Positions 42,441 to 51,668 of a stretch of 64,000 nt of DNA are shown one piece after another. Source of the DNA: Clostridium_S neuense (GTDB lineage Bacteria; Bacillota; Clostridia; Clostridiales; Clostridiaceae); NCBI RefSeq assembly GCF_045310695.1, contig NZ_JBJIAA010000005.1:62001-126000 (forward strand). The letters run 5' to 3'. How positions within the stretch are numbered: position 1 is the first letter of the stretch; each line of letters opens with the position of its first letter. Under the pieces are notes generated by a model. It saw nothing but the letters and a program-made list of their open reading frames with translations. It did no database searches and was not told the origin of the DNA. The position numbers and the translations under genes are program-made.

Positions 42441-44147
42441 ATGAACTTTTTTAGGAATTTGAAAATAAGTGTAAGGCTTTTAGTAAGTTTTATAATTGTT
42501 GCCTTGATTTCAGCGGTAATAGGTACTATTGGTATTATAAATATAGATAATCTTAACAAAGCAGATATACAGATGTACGAAAAAAATGTTCAACCATTAG
42601 ATCAGCTTGTTACAATGGCATATGATTTTGGGGCTATTAGATCTAGAGTAAAGGATGTTCTTTTATCAAGTAAGCTAGAAGACATAAAAAAATATAAGAC
42701 AGAAGTTGATAGCTATAGTACAAATTTTGATAGAGAGCTTAATGAATTTTATAAAAATTTACTTACTCAGGCTGGAAAAACAGCCACTGACGAACTCAAA
42801 AGTTCTAAAGAAAAGTTCATGGACGCTGCACAGCAGGTTATGGAATTAAAGGAAAATAGAAAAGATCAAGAAGCAATGGTAATGACATATTCTACACTTA
42901 GAACGGCTCAAGATAATGTTGAAAAAGCATTAAAGAAGATTTCAACTTTAAAAAGCCAAAATGCTAAATTAACCTCTGAAAATAATGATAAAACTGCAAG
43001 TACAAATAGGATGATAACTTTAGTGTTTATGGTGGTAGGCATAATATTAGCAATGATTCTTGGAGTAATCATATCACAATCTATAAGCAAACCTATAAAG
43101 AAACTCATTAAGGAAGCAGATGAAATAGCAGTTGGTAATCTCGATGTAAATATAAATTTAGGGTCTAAGGATGAGATTGGAGCTTTAGCAAGATCATTTC
43201 AAACAATGGCCAATAAACTTAATGAAGTGTTAAATAATATTAATGTTTCTTCTAATCAAGTAGCAATAGGTTCTAAACAGGTATCGGACTCAAGTATTGC
43301 TCTTTCTCAAGGAGCAGCTGAGCAGGCAAGTTCAGTAGAAGAGTTGACATCTTCAATTGAAGAAATATCTTCTCAAACTAAGCTTAATGCTGATAATGCT
43401 AAAGAAGCTGATGAATTATCTTCATCTGTAAAGGAAAATGCTGAAAATGGAAACGAGCAGATGCAGCAGATGCTTGTAAGCATGGAAGAGATAAATGCTT
43501 CTTCAGGAAATATATCAAAGATAATTAAAGTAATAGATGATATTGCTTTTCAAACGAATATTCTTGCATTAAATGCCGCTGTAGAAGCAGCAAGGGCAGG
43601 GCAGCATGGTAAAGGATTTGCAGTAGTTGCAGAAGAGGTTAGAAATTTAGCAGCTAGATCTGCAAGTGCAGCTAAAGAGACAACAGAAATGATAGAGAAT
43701 TCTATTAAAAAGGTAGAGAGTGGTACTAAAATTGCAAATGAAACTGCACAGGCTTTAGATGAAATTGTAACAGGCATTGCAAAGGTATCAGAATTTATAA
43801 ATCAAATATCTGTAGCATCTACAGAGCAGTCATCAGCACTTCAGCAGATAAACCAAGGGGTAATTCAAGTATCTCAGGTAGTTCAAGAAAATTCAGCAAC
43901 CTCAGAACAAAGTGCTGCGGCTAGTGAGGAACTTGCAGAGCAAGCAAAGTTTTTACAGGAACAAGTTTTGCAATTTAAGCTGAAAAAGTTAGATGTTTTT
44001 TCGGAGAAACATAGTGAAAAAGATATTAATCCAGAAGTTTTAAATATGTTAAAAGCTATGAACAAAAATAATGGGGCTGCAAAGGAAGCTGCTGTTTCAA
44101 AAACTGACAGTATAGATTTAAGTGACAGGGAGTTTGGAAAGTACTAA
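42441..44147 (+). CDS. Methyl-accepting chemotaxis protein of the che operon (4HB_MCP, HAMP)
   Basis: A 568-aa receptor. TM1 is at about 11-33, a four-helix-bundle sensor at about 34-190, TM2 at about 193-213 and HAMP at about 214-268. The signalling domain has the tip IDDIAFQTNILALNAAVEAARAGQHGKGFAVVAEEVRNLA. The sensor is of the common 4HB type. The C-terminus lacks a CheR-docking pentapeptide. As the only receptor in the operon it is probably dedicated to this array. GGGGGACTAAT precedes ATG. Confidence 0.95.
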   Translation: MNFFRNLKISVRLLVSFIIVALISAVIGTIGIINIDNLNKADIQMYEKNVQPLDQLVTMAYDFGAIRSRVKDVLLSSKLEDIKKYKTEVDSYSTNFDRELNEFYKNLLTQAGKTATDELKSSKEKFMDAAQQVMELKENRKDQEAMVMTYSTLRTAQDNVEKALKKISTLKSQNAKLTSENNDKTASTNRMITLVFMVVGIILAMILGVIISQSISKPIKKLIKEADEIAVGNLDVNINLGSKDEIGALARSFQTMANKLNEVLNNINVSSNQVAIGSKQVSDSSIALSQGAAEQASSVEELTSSIEEISSQTKLNADNAKEADELSSSVKENAENGNEQMQQMLVSMEEINASSGNISKIIKVIDDIAFQTNILALNAAVEAARAGQHGKGFAVVAEEVRNLAARSASAAKETTEMIENSIKKVESGTKIANETAQALDEIVTGIAKVSEFINQISVASTEQSSALQQINQGVIQVSQVVQENSATSEQSAAASEELAEQAKFLQEQVLQFKLKKLDVFSEKHSEKDINPEVLNMLKAMNKNNGAAKEAAVSKTDSIDLSDREFGKY

Positions 44148-44161
44148 AGGTGGCGATTTTT

Positions 44162-44974
44162 ATGCATATGACTGAAATGGAATTTCAAAAGCTATCCGGA
44201 TTTATAAAAGAAAACTTTGGTATATCTATAAAACGAGAAAAGAAAAGTATATTGGAAAGTAAACTTGAAAAAAATTTATATGAAGAAAAGTGTGATAATT
44301 TTACACAGTATTATAGAAAAATTTTAGAGGACAAGTCTGGAGACAAAATAGTAAGTTTTGTCAATACAATTACTACCAATCACACTTTCTTCATGAGGGA
44401 GCAAGACCATTTTTACTATTTTAAGGATGAAGTTCTACCGTATTTAAAAAGACAAATAAAGGATAATGATTTACGTATCTGGTGTTCGGCATGTTCTTCT
44501 GGTGAGGAAGCTTATACAATTGCTATGATACTAGATGAGTTTTTTGGTAATGAAAAAGCAACCTGGGATACAAAGATATTGGCTACAGATTTATCAACAA
44601 AGGTTCTTAGTATTGCTAAAAAGGGAATATACAGCAGTGAAAGTGTAAAGCCTTTGCCAAGTCTATGGAAAATGAATTATCTAAAGAAACTTGATGCTGA
44701 AAACTACAGTATTATGGATAGCATTAAAAATCAAGTTATATATAGAAGGCTAAACCTTATGAGTAGGGCTTTCCCTTTTAGGAAAAAGTTTCACGCTATA
44801 TTTTGTAGAAATGTAATGATATACTTTGATAATAAGACTAAGATAGAGCTAATAAATAAGTTCTATGATTTAACCGAACCAGGAGGATATCTTTTTATAG
44901 GTCATTCGGAATCAATCAGCAGAGACGAAAGCAAATATAAGTATGTTAGGCCCGCAGTGTATAGAAAAGAGTAG
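44162..44974 (+). CDS. cheR: Chemotaxis protein methyltransferase CheR
   Basis: A 270-aa SAM-dependent methyltransferase that methylates receptor glutamates. It has a small N-terminal helical domain (1-70), then the catalytic domain with the SAM loop IWCSACSSGEEAYTIAMIL and FHAIFCRNVMIYFD. AAAGGTGG (44146-44153) supports ATG 44162; a GTG at 44150 lies inside the Shine-Dalgarno. It follows the receptor gene directly. Confidence 0.94.
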   Translation: MHMTEMEFQKLSGFIKENFGISIKREKKSILESKLEKNLYEEKCDNFTQYYRKILEDKSGDKIVSFVNTITTNHTFFMREQDHFYYFKDEVLPYLKRQIKDNDLRIWCSACSSGEEAYTIAMILDEFFGNEKATWDTKILATDLSTKVLSIAKKGIYSSESVKPLPSLWKMNYLKKLDAENYSIMDSIKNQVIYRRLNLMSRAFPFRKKFHAIFCRNVMIYFDNKTKIELINKFYDLTEPGGYLFIGHSESISRDESKYKYVRPAVYRKE

Positions 44975-44983
44975 GTGAATCAT

Positions 44984-47281
44984 ATGGATTTAATCGAAGA
45001 AGCATTATTTAGTATAGGTGATGGATTAATTATTACAGATATAAATGGTTATATTGAATTTATGAATTCTTCTGCAGAAAGATTAACAGGATGGAAAAGT
45101 GAAGAAGTCAGTGGTGCAAGATTTCAAGATACCTTTCATTTCATTAATGCTTATACTGGTGTTTTAGAGGAAAATCCTGTTGATCTTGCACTAAAGAAGG
45201 AAGGTTCTGTAGGACTTAACAAAAATACAATGTTAATAACTAAAGAAGGCTTAAGAAAGTACTTGTCAGCAAATAGTTCACCAATAAGGGACAAGAGCGG
45301 CAAAATTAAGGGCGTTGTCATAGTTTTTAGGGACATATCTAGAATAATGAGTATTGAAAAGAAAATGGAAGAGGAAAGAAATAACTTAAAATTAATATTT
45401 TATTCTAGCTTTGTGGGTATGATTTTAATAGATCAGGATATGATGGTAACTATGATTAATGATTCCGCACTTAGGTTATTTGGTAAAAACAGAGAAGACA
45501 TAATCAATAAAAAGTTTGGTGAAGGTATTTGCTGCAAGGATGCCGTTTTAAATAAATATGGATGCGGTTCTACACCTAAGTGTATAATGTGTAACCTTAA
45601 TCAGGCAATTAGAAGTGCATTAAAGGGAGAAAAAAATGTTGATGGTGAGTTTAGCAAGGTGTTCTGGAATAATGGTAGGGAAGTAGAATTATATTTAAGT
45701 ATAAGTGCGTCTAATATCATTATAAATGGCGTAAATAATGCTATCTTATCAATTGCAGATATAACCAATAGAAAAATGATAGAAATCAACTTGCAAAAGG
45801 CAAAGGTAGCAGCAGAAACCGCAAATAAAGCTAAGAGCGAATTTTTAGCAAATATGAGCCATGAAATTAGAACACCGCTAAATGGTATTATAGGAATGAT
45901 AGATCTTACGCTGCTTACAAACCTCAATGAAGAACAAAGAGAAAATCTTAAAATTGCAAAGGATTGCTCAGATTCTTTGCTTAAGGTCATAAATGACGTA
46001 CTGGATTTTTCAAAAATAGAAGCAGGAAAGCTTGAGATGGAGAAAATCAATTTTAATATAGAAAAAATGATAAATGGGGCATTAAAGGCTCATATAATCC
46101 AGGCTGCAAGCAAGGGCTTAGATTTTAAATATAACTTTTCTAATGAAATACCAAAGTACATAATAGGAGATCCAACAAGACTAAGGCAGGTTTTGAATAA
46201 TCTTATAAACAATTCAATTAAATTTACAGAGAAGGGATCCGTTAAGTTAACTGTACAACCCGTTGAAATTAAAAGGGATACAGTAGAGCTTAAATTTATC
46301 ATTTCCGATACTGGAATAGGAATAAGTTCTAACGGGAGGAGCAAGCTTTTCAAAAGCTTTAGTCAGGTAGATGGGTCCATAACAAGAAGATTTGGAGGTA
46401 GCGGGTTAGGACTTGTAATATGCAAAAAGCTTATAAATAAAATGGGGGGAAACATATGGTTTCAGAGCACAGAAGGTGAAGGAACTTCATTTTATTTTAC
46501 CGCTAAATTTAAATTGGGAACTGAGATTATTGAACATGATAAAATAGAGTACAAGCTAGTAAGAAACAATAAAAGAATGCATTTGTTAGTTGTTGATGAT
46601 GCTGCTGTCAATTTAACTGTGATTTCAAGAATGCTTGAGGAAAAAGGCTATGAGGTTGATAAAGCAGGCAATGGTTTAGAGGCTGTAAGTATGGTGGAAA
46701 AGGTTAAATATGATGTTATACTCATGGATATTCAAATGCCCTTAATGGATGGAATAGAGGCTACAAAGCAGATAAGAAAAATGGAGGGTACAAAAGCGCA
46801 TACTCCTATTATAGCCATTACTGCTTTTGCGCTAAGAGTGGATAGGGAAAAATTTATATCTATAGGTATGGATGATTATGTTGCAAAGCCTATAAAGATG
46901 AATGAACTATTTGGTGCAATAGAAAAAATATTCTTTAAGAATATCAGCAAAAAAGTAGTTTTAAATAATTCTGGAGAAATCGAGTTTGTGGATAAAATCC
47001 AGGCGGTTAAGGAAGAAAAGCTAAATTCCAAGGTTAAAGACATATCTATAAAATTGGAGAAGCTTGTACAAACTTTAGGAAGCAGCAATTTTGAGGAAAT
47101 AGAAAATGTATCTCACGATATTAAAAATATGTGCAATGACATTGATAATCAGGATATGAAGGATGTGGCTTTTAAAATAGAGCTGGCGGCTAGGCGTGAA
47201 GATGTAGAAAAAGCTAATGAGTATACAAAAGAAATTCTTAATAAATTTGAATCTTGTAAGAAATTGTTAAAGGAGGAATAA
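44984..47281 (+). CDS. Hybrid sensor histidine kinase (PAS-PAS-HisKA-HATPase-REC-HPt-like)
   Basis: A 765-aa soluble hybrid kinase. PAS1 is at about 5-120 (GDGLIITDINGYIEFMN) and PAS2 at about 130-265, with four cysteines (GEGICCKDAVL, YGCGS, CIMCNL) that may bind a metal or haem-like cofactor. HisKA His293 is in ANMSHEIRTPLNGI, followed by HATPase_c (NNLINNSIKFT, FGGSGLGLVICK) and a receiver with Asp582 (VILMDIQMPLMDG). The C-terminal segment (about 685-765) looks like an HPt bundle with His711 in VSHDIKNM. No transmembrane helix is present. It lies in the che operon directly after cheR (10-base gap, GTAGGTGA as Shine-Dalgarno), so it may receive or modulate CheA signals. Confidence 0.92.
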   Translation: MDLIEEALFSIGDGLIITDINGYIEFMNSSAERLTGWKSEEVSGARFQDTFHFINAYTGVLEENPVDLALKKEGSVGLNKNTMLITKEGLRKYLSANSSPIRDKSGKIKGVVIVFRDISRIMSIEKKMEEERNNLKLIFYSSFVGMILIDQDMMVTMINDSALRLFGKNREDIINKKFGEGICCKDAVLNKYGCGSTPKCIMCNLNQAIRSALKGEKNVDGEFSKVFWNNGREVELYLSISASNIIINGVNNAILSIADITNRKMIEINLQKAKVAAETANKAKSEFLANMSHEIRTPLNGIIGMIDLTLLTNLNEEQRENLKIAKDCSDSLLKVINDVLDFSKIEAGKLEMEKINFNIEKMINGALKAHIIQAASKGLDFKYNFSNEIPKYIIGDPTRLRQVLNNLINNSIKFTEKGSVKLTVQPVEIKRDTVELKFIISDTGIGISSNGRSKLFKSFSQVDGSITRRFGGSGLGLVICKKLINKMGGNIWFQSTEGEGTSFYFTAKFKLGTEIIEHDKIEYKLVRNNKRMHLLVVDDAAVNLTVISRMLEEKGYEVDKAGNGLEAVSMVEKVKYDVILMDIQMPLMDGIEATKQIRKMEGTKAHTPIIAITAFALRVDREKFISIGMDDYVAKPIKMNELFGAIEKIFFKNISKKVVLNNSGEIEFVDKIQAVKEEKLNSKVKDISIKLEKLVQTLGSSNFEEIENVSHDIKNMCNDIDNQDMKDVAFKIELAARREDVEKANEYTKEILNKFESCKKLLKEE

Positions 47282-47283
47282 GC

Positions 47284-47679
47284 ATGCTAAAAATATTGAT
47301 TGCAGAAGATGATTTTGCTAGTCGTAAGTTTTTAAGTAGGTTTCTTTCGGAATATGGGGAATGTGATATTGTAGTTGATGGCATGGAAACTATAGATGCC
47401 TATATGCTTTCTCTTAAAGAAAATAAACCATATGATCTTATTTGTCTTGACATAATGATGCCTAAGGTTGATGGGGTTAAGGTATTAAAAGCCATTAGGG
47501 ATTTAGAAACTCAAAGAGGGCTGGAAGCTGAAAAATGTGCTAAAATAATAATGGTCACAGCTTTAGGTGAAACGGATTTAGTTAAAAGTGCCTTTGAGTA
47601 TGGGTGTGACGCGTATGCATCTAAGCCTATAGATACTAAAAAATTCGTTGAGGTTATGGAAAAGCTGAAGCTTATATAA
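47284..47679 (+). CDS. Single-domain response regulator
   Basis: A 131-aa CheY-like receiver with acidic pair ED-D at 8-10, phospho-Asp56 (LICLDIMMPKVDG), Thr in IMVTALG and Lys in YASKPIDTKK. Its ATG lies two bases after the hybrid kinase stop with AGGAGG immediately upstream. It is the probable terminal acceptor of the phosphorelay from the hybrid kinase's HPt-like segment, analogous to Spo0F-type proteins. It has no output domain of its own. Confidence 0.93.
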   Translation: MLKILIAEDDFASRKFLSRFLSEYGECDIVVDGMETIDAYMLSLKENKPYDLICLDIMMPKVDGVKVLKAIRDLETQRGLEAEKCAKIIMVTALGETDLVKSAFEYGCDAYASKPIDTKKFVEVMEKLKLI

Positions 47680-47739
47680 AGATAGACAAAATGGAATGTT
47701 AAAATTGATAATACCAAGTTTATCCTTAAAATTTATAAT

Positions 47740-47810
47740 TTAACTTAGAGTACAGAGTACAATTGGCAGAGGACAGTGACTGTACTCTGTTGTTGTACTC
47801 TGAGTGAAAC
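47740..47810. repeat. Dispersed intergenic repeat (GAGTACAGAGTACAATTG block)
   Basis: TTAGAGTACAGAGTACAATTG (about 47743-47763) followed by GCAGAGGACAGT is the inverted counterpart of 27466-27502. A variant with CCTCTGTCCATTGTCAACTG is near 53003. It also contains local repeats of GTACTCTG. Noncoding. Confidence 0.55.
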
Positions 47811-47891
47811 CATAACTTAACAGTATAAATTTGGGTATTGTGAATTTAAATCTTTCAGGTTGTATACCTATAGGTTAAAGGAAGTAATTAT

Positions 47892-49073
47892 ATGAATAAT
47901 AAGATAAAAAATTATCTTGTTATTATTGCATACATAATATTAACTACAGGGCTTTTGGTGTGTTCTATAGAAGATATAGAAAATCCATGGAATACAATGT
48001 TTTTTAGCTTTGCTATAATCCTGATTTTTACAATCCGGCAGATAATTGGAGAGGGGCAAAGAAAAAAACTATATATTTTATATGTTTTGGTTCAAACAGC
48101 ACTCATTTTTATGCTTGGACAAATTGATAATGGTACTAGTTTTGTGCTTTTTTATTTCGTAATAATATATGATGTTATTTTTAGAGTGTATGGCATATAT
48201 TCATTATTCTATTCTGGAATGCTGTATGCTTTAACTTTTTATATTAATTACTGTAAATTTAAGGGTATTGGTATAGTAACTGTGTATAAACTTGAGTTTT
48301 ATAATTTTGTGATATATTTTTTTGTAGTTACGATTTTGTACCTTTTAAAGTATATATGCAATATTAACAACAAACTGGAGGCAGCAAAGGATGGCCTTAG
48401 TATAAAGAATATTGAACTTGAAGCTTCTTTTGAAAAAATTCGTGAGGCATATAGGAAAAACGAAGACTATATTGTTATGGATACAAAAAATAGGCTTGCA
48501 AGGGAAATTCACGATACTGTGGGACATACTCTTACCACAGCACTTGTTGAAATGGAAGCCAGCAAGGTACTTATGGAGGAAGATAAGAAAGAAGCTTCAA
48601 ATAAATTAACCTCTGCATTGGAGCAGGTTAGAAAGGGTTTAAGACAGGTTAGGACTTCTGTTAGAGCCTTGGATAAAAGTCAAATTAATTATTATAATGA
48701 AGTTATTGAACTCATAAAAAATACAATTCTTCATACAAATGTTATAATAAGGTATGACATAGATGATTTTAACGGAGAAAAAGAAATAGTTAAAAGATGT
48801 ATTTTTAGAGCACTTCAAGAAGGAATAAGTAACGGTATAAGACATGGAGCTGCAACCGCATTTTTGTTTAAGCTTAAGTATGATAAGGAGTTATTAAGAT
48901 TTTCTCTTGAAAACAACGGAAAAGGGTTAAGTAACTTTAAAAAAGGCTTTGGACTTACGGCTATGGAGGAAAGAGTTAAAGAAGCAAACGGAAGCCTGGA
49001 TATTTTTACAGATATTGATGAGGGGTTTAATATATATATAAATTTTGAAGTAGATAAGTCACTGGAAAACTAA
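47892..49073 (+). CDS. NarL-family sensor histidine kinase
   Basis: A 393-aa membrane kinase. About six hydrophobic segments fill residues 8-155, a coiled coil spans 158-195, and HisKA_3 follows with His207 in AREIHDTVGHTLTTAL. HATPase_c has QEGISNGIRHGAAT and a degenerate G box (ENNGKGLSNF, GFGLTAMEERV). There is no large external sensor, so it probably senses through its membrane part or the linked transporter. It heads a five-gene cluster with a response regulator and a permease-ATPase-permease set. The upstream gap (47680-47891) carries dispersed repeats. Confidence 0.92.
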   Translation: MNNKIKNYLVIIAYIILTTGLLVCSIEDIENPWNTMFFSFAIILIFTIRQIIGEGQRKKLYILYVLVQTALIFMLGQIDNGTSFVLFYFVIIYDVIFRVYGIYSLFYSGMLYALTFYINYCKFKGIGIVTVYKLEFYNFVIYFFVVTILYLLKYICNINNKLEAAKDGLSIKNIELEASFEKIREAYRKNEDYIVMDTKNRLAREIHDTVGHTLTTALVEMEASKVLMEEDKKEASNKLTSALEQVRKGLRQVRTSVRALDKSQINYYNEVIELIKNTILHTNVIIRYDIDDFNGEKEIVKRCIFRALQEGISNGIRHGAATAFLFKLKYDKELLRFSLENNGKGLSNFKKGFGLTAMEERVKEANGSLDIFTDIDEGFNIYINFEVDKSLEN

Positions 49074-49156
49074 AATTTAAGGTTATTCCGATAAACTAAA
49101 TTTAGCTTAGTGCACAGTTCACTATTTTATGTTGTTCATCTATATGGGGGCGAAGT

Positions 49157-49792
49157 ATGATTAAGGTTATTGTAGTTGACGATCAAAACTTAATGAGAGA
49201 TGGTCTTGAGGTTATTCTAAACTCATTTTCAGATATTGAGGTTTTAGCATGTGGGGAAAATGGTGAGGAAGCCTTAAAGTTGGTTGGAGAGTTTATGCCG
49301 GATTTAGTACTTATGGACATAAGGATGCCGGTTATGGATGGGGTTACTGCATCAAAAATAATTAGAGAAAAGTTCCCAAAGGTAAAAATACTTCTTCTTA
49401 CTACCTTTGATGATGAAGAATATATATTAAATGCTCTTAGTTTAGGTGTGTCTGGGTATATATTTAAAGACATTGAAAAAGAGAAATTAAGACAAGCAAT
49501 AATGGATTGCATTAAAGGAACCTTTATAATGCCAACTAAGGTCGCAGAGGTTCTTGCCAAAAAAGTAGTAAAAGAAGAAAAGAAGGTTGAAGAGAAAAAG
49601 CTTAAACTTCCTCTTACGGAAAGAGAAGCGGAGGTTGCCTCTATGATAGCCGATGGTTTTACAAACCGACAGATAGCTTCCGCACTTTATATAAGCGACG
49701 GGACAGTAAAAAATTACGTAAGTAGCATTTATAGCAAATTAGGTATAAAGGATAGAACTAAGCTTGCACTATATTACCGCAGTCATATATAA
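49157..49792 (+). CDS. NarL/FixJ-family response regulator
   Basis: A 211-aa regulator. The receiver has phospho-Asp54 (LVLMDIRMPVMDG) and ends near Lys in YIFKDIEK. A charged E/K linker (about 137-150) joins the LuxR HTH (LTEREAEVASMIADGFTNRQIASALYISDGTVKNYVS). A GGGGGCGAAG Shine-Dalgarno precedes ATG. It is the cognate partner of the kinase 83 bases upstream and is about as long as the regulator at 2327. Confidence 0.94.
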   Translation: MIKVIVVDDQNLMRDGLEVILNSFSDIEVLACGENGEEALKLVGEFMPDLVLMDIRMPVMDGVTASKIIREKFPKVKILLLTTFDDEEYILNALSLGVSGYIFKDIEKEKLRQAIMDCIKGTFIMPTKVAEVLAKKVVKEEKKVEEKKLKLPLTEREAEVASMIADGFTNRQIASALYISDGTVKNYVSSIYSKLGIKDRTKLALYYRSHI

Positions 49793-49813
49793 TTTATGAC
49801 CGCGGTTACTTTT
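49776..49813 (+). terminator. Terminator/attenuator after the response regulator
   Basis: ACCGCAGTCAT (49776-49786) pairs with ATGACCGCGGT (49796-49806) with one mismatch, followed by TACTTTTTT. The stem overlaps the response regulator stop codon. It would lower transcription into the exporter genes unless they have their own promoter. Confidence 0.75.
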
Positions 49814-49858
49814 TTATATGAAGTATTTTTTGTATTATTTAAATATAAAGGAGTGATT

Positions 49859-50983
49859 ATGATGAGAAAGCCTTTAAGTTATGGAATGTACTTTAAGAGC
49901 CATAAAAAAAGTTCACTAGCTATAATGATTTCCATTGGACTTGCAATACTGCTTATTGGAGCTATTCAGCTTTATACCTTTAATATGAATGACAGCGATG
50001 CAAGAAATAATGAAAAATATAAGTATGCAACGTTGGTATATAAAAATAAAAAGGCTCTAGATAAAGCTGTAATAAAGAAGTTGGAAAATGAGGCGTCTGT
50101 TGAAAGAGTTGTAAAAGTAGAGAGCTTTCGGTATATGATTAGGAGTGTATTTGGTACAGATGCAGATTATGAAGGTTTTTATGCTGATGAAAATGATATA
50201 AAGTATATGATAAACAAAATGGGACTTAAATTTGATAAAGGAAGTTATATAAAAAACGGAGATAAAAAAATTTTGATAAATGAAAATACAGCAAGATGTA
50301 AGAATGCAAGCATAGGGAGTTTTGTTGGCTATGATGTTAGAAGAGATGACTATTTCCCGGGCAAATATAAGGTTAATGGAATACTTAAGGGAGATAATAT
50401 TGTGTCCTTTATAGCTGTAGACTCAAAGGCTTTGGAAAAAGAAAATTATATGTGTTTTGTGTTCCCTAAAAAGGGAAAAATGAAGGAGATGAACAAATAT
50501 ATAAATTCTATTTCAAAGGATGGAATTAAAAATTCAAATTATGAAAGTTTGCAGAAGGAAGAAATAAATAATTTAAATGGCTTTAATACAATATTCAACT
50601 TAGTAATAATAATAATGATTGTAGTGATGTCAACGGTTTTAGGCAATTCATCATATATAAGCTATATGAGAAGAAGGCCAGAAATAGGGATTTTAAAGGC
50701 TATGGGTTATACAAAGGAAAAGATTGTATTAAGAATGGTTAAAGAAATAGCAATTTCGTCTCTCTTTGGTTTTGGTTTTGGATATTTAGCATTGTTTGTT
50801 TTTGCAAAGATATATAATGTACTTTATTTATATCCAAGAGGAATAGCTTTGTTTCTCATTACGTGGGATTTGTTCCCAAAGCTTTTGTCTATACCACTTT
50901 TTATAGCTATTTTTTCTATAATACCAGTTTCAAGGCTACTGGAAAAAGTTGAACCTATATCAATAATAGAGAGGATGGGATAA
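49859..50983 (+). CDS. FtsX-domain ABC transporter permease
   Basis: A membrane subunit of about 374 aa. TM1 (about 17-38) is followed by a large extracytoplasmic domain (about 39-240), then three helices with the FtsX hallmark MRRRPEIGILKAMGYTKEKI. The longer frame from 49796 would run through the terminator hairpin; AAGGAG (49848-49853) indicates ATG 49859 or 49862. It belongs with the next two genes as a MacB-like exporter with two separate permeases. Confidence 0.88.
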   Translation: MMRKPLSYGMYFKSHKKSSLAIMISIGLAILLIGAIQLYTFNMNDSDARNNEKYKYATLVYKNKKALDKAVIKKLENEASVERVVKVESFRYMIRSVFGTDADYEGFYADENDIKYMINKMGLKFDKGSYIKNGDKKILINENTARCKNASIGSFVGYDVRRDDYFPGKYKVNGILKGDNIVSFIAVDSKALEKENYMCFVFPKKGKMKEMNKYINSISKDGIKNSNYESLQKEEINNLNGFNTIFNLVIIIMIVVMSTVLGNSSYISYMRRRPEIGILKAMGYTKEKIVLRMVKEIAISSLFGFGFGYLALFVFAKIYNVLYLYPRGIALFLITWDLFPKLLSIPLFIAIFSIIPVSRLLEKVEPISIIERMG

Positions 50984-50984
50984 A

Positions 50985-51668
50985 ATGCTTATAGAAATGA
51001 AGGACGTAAATTTAGTTTATGATGTTGGTCACGACGAGGAGACATATGCACTTAAAAATATAAATCTTAATATAAAAGAAAACCGTTTTTATGGCATACT
51101 TGGACCATCTGGAAGCGGAAAGAGTTCACTTCTTTATCTTTTAAGTGGACTTAGAAAACCGAGTTCAGGTGAGGTGATTTATAAAGGAAAAGCATATAAA
51201 GATATAAGAGGTAAAGAAATGGCTCAAATAAGAAATAAACAGTTTGGATTTATTTTCCAGAGACATTTCTTAATGAATTATCTTACTGCTCTTGAAAATG
51301 TTCTTGTTCCGCTAAATTCAAACAAAAAAGAAGATATAGATAAGGCAAAAGAGCTTTTAATAAAGCTTGGACTTGAAAGAGAAATCAATAAAAGACCAGC
51401 AAAAATGTCTGGTGGACAAAGACAAAGAGTTGCAATTGCAAGGGCACTTATAAATGACCCGGAAATAATTTTTGCAGATGAAATAACAGCATCCTTGGAT
51501 CACAAAAATGCTTTTGAGGTGATGAAGGTGCTGGAGGGGTTTAAAGGTAAAGCGGCTATTCTAGTGGTAACCCATGATGAATCAATATTATCTGGAGCTG
51601 AAGAAATAATAAGGGTATGGGATGGAAGTATAAAGAGTGTGGAGGAAAGCAGGGTGAATGCTTTATGA
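50985..51668 (+). CDS. ABC transporter ATP-binding protein (MacB/LolD family)
   Basis: A 227-aa ATPase with Walker A GPSGSGKSS (40-48), Q loop FIFQRHFLMNYLTALEN, signature MSGGQRQRVAIARAL, Walker B IIFADE and H loop VVTHDES. The QRH-LMNYLTALEN region is of the LolD/MacB class that pairs with FtsX-type permeases, as found on both sides. It starts one base after the first permease stop and overlaps the next gene by four bases. Confidence 0.95.
   Translation: MLIEMKDVNLVYDVGHDEETYALKNINLNIKENRFYGILGPSGSGKSSLLYLLSGLRKPSSGEVIYKGKAYKDIRGKEMAQIRNKQFGFIFQRHFLMNYLTALENVLVPLNSNKKEDIDKAKELLIKLGLEREINKRPAKMSGGQRQRVAIARALINDPEIIFADEITASLDHKNAFEVMKVLEGFKGKAAILVVTHDESILSGAEEIIRVWDGSIKSVEESRVNAL

Noticed and set aside
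45601..46050. 149-codon antisense frame over the hybrid kinase
   Set aside because: Shadow of the kinase coding sequence; no homology or start signal.
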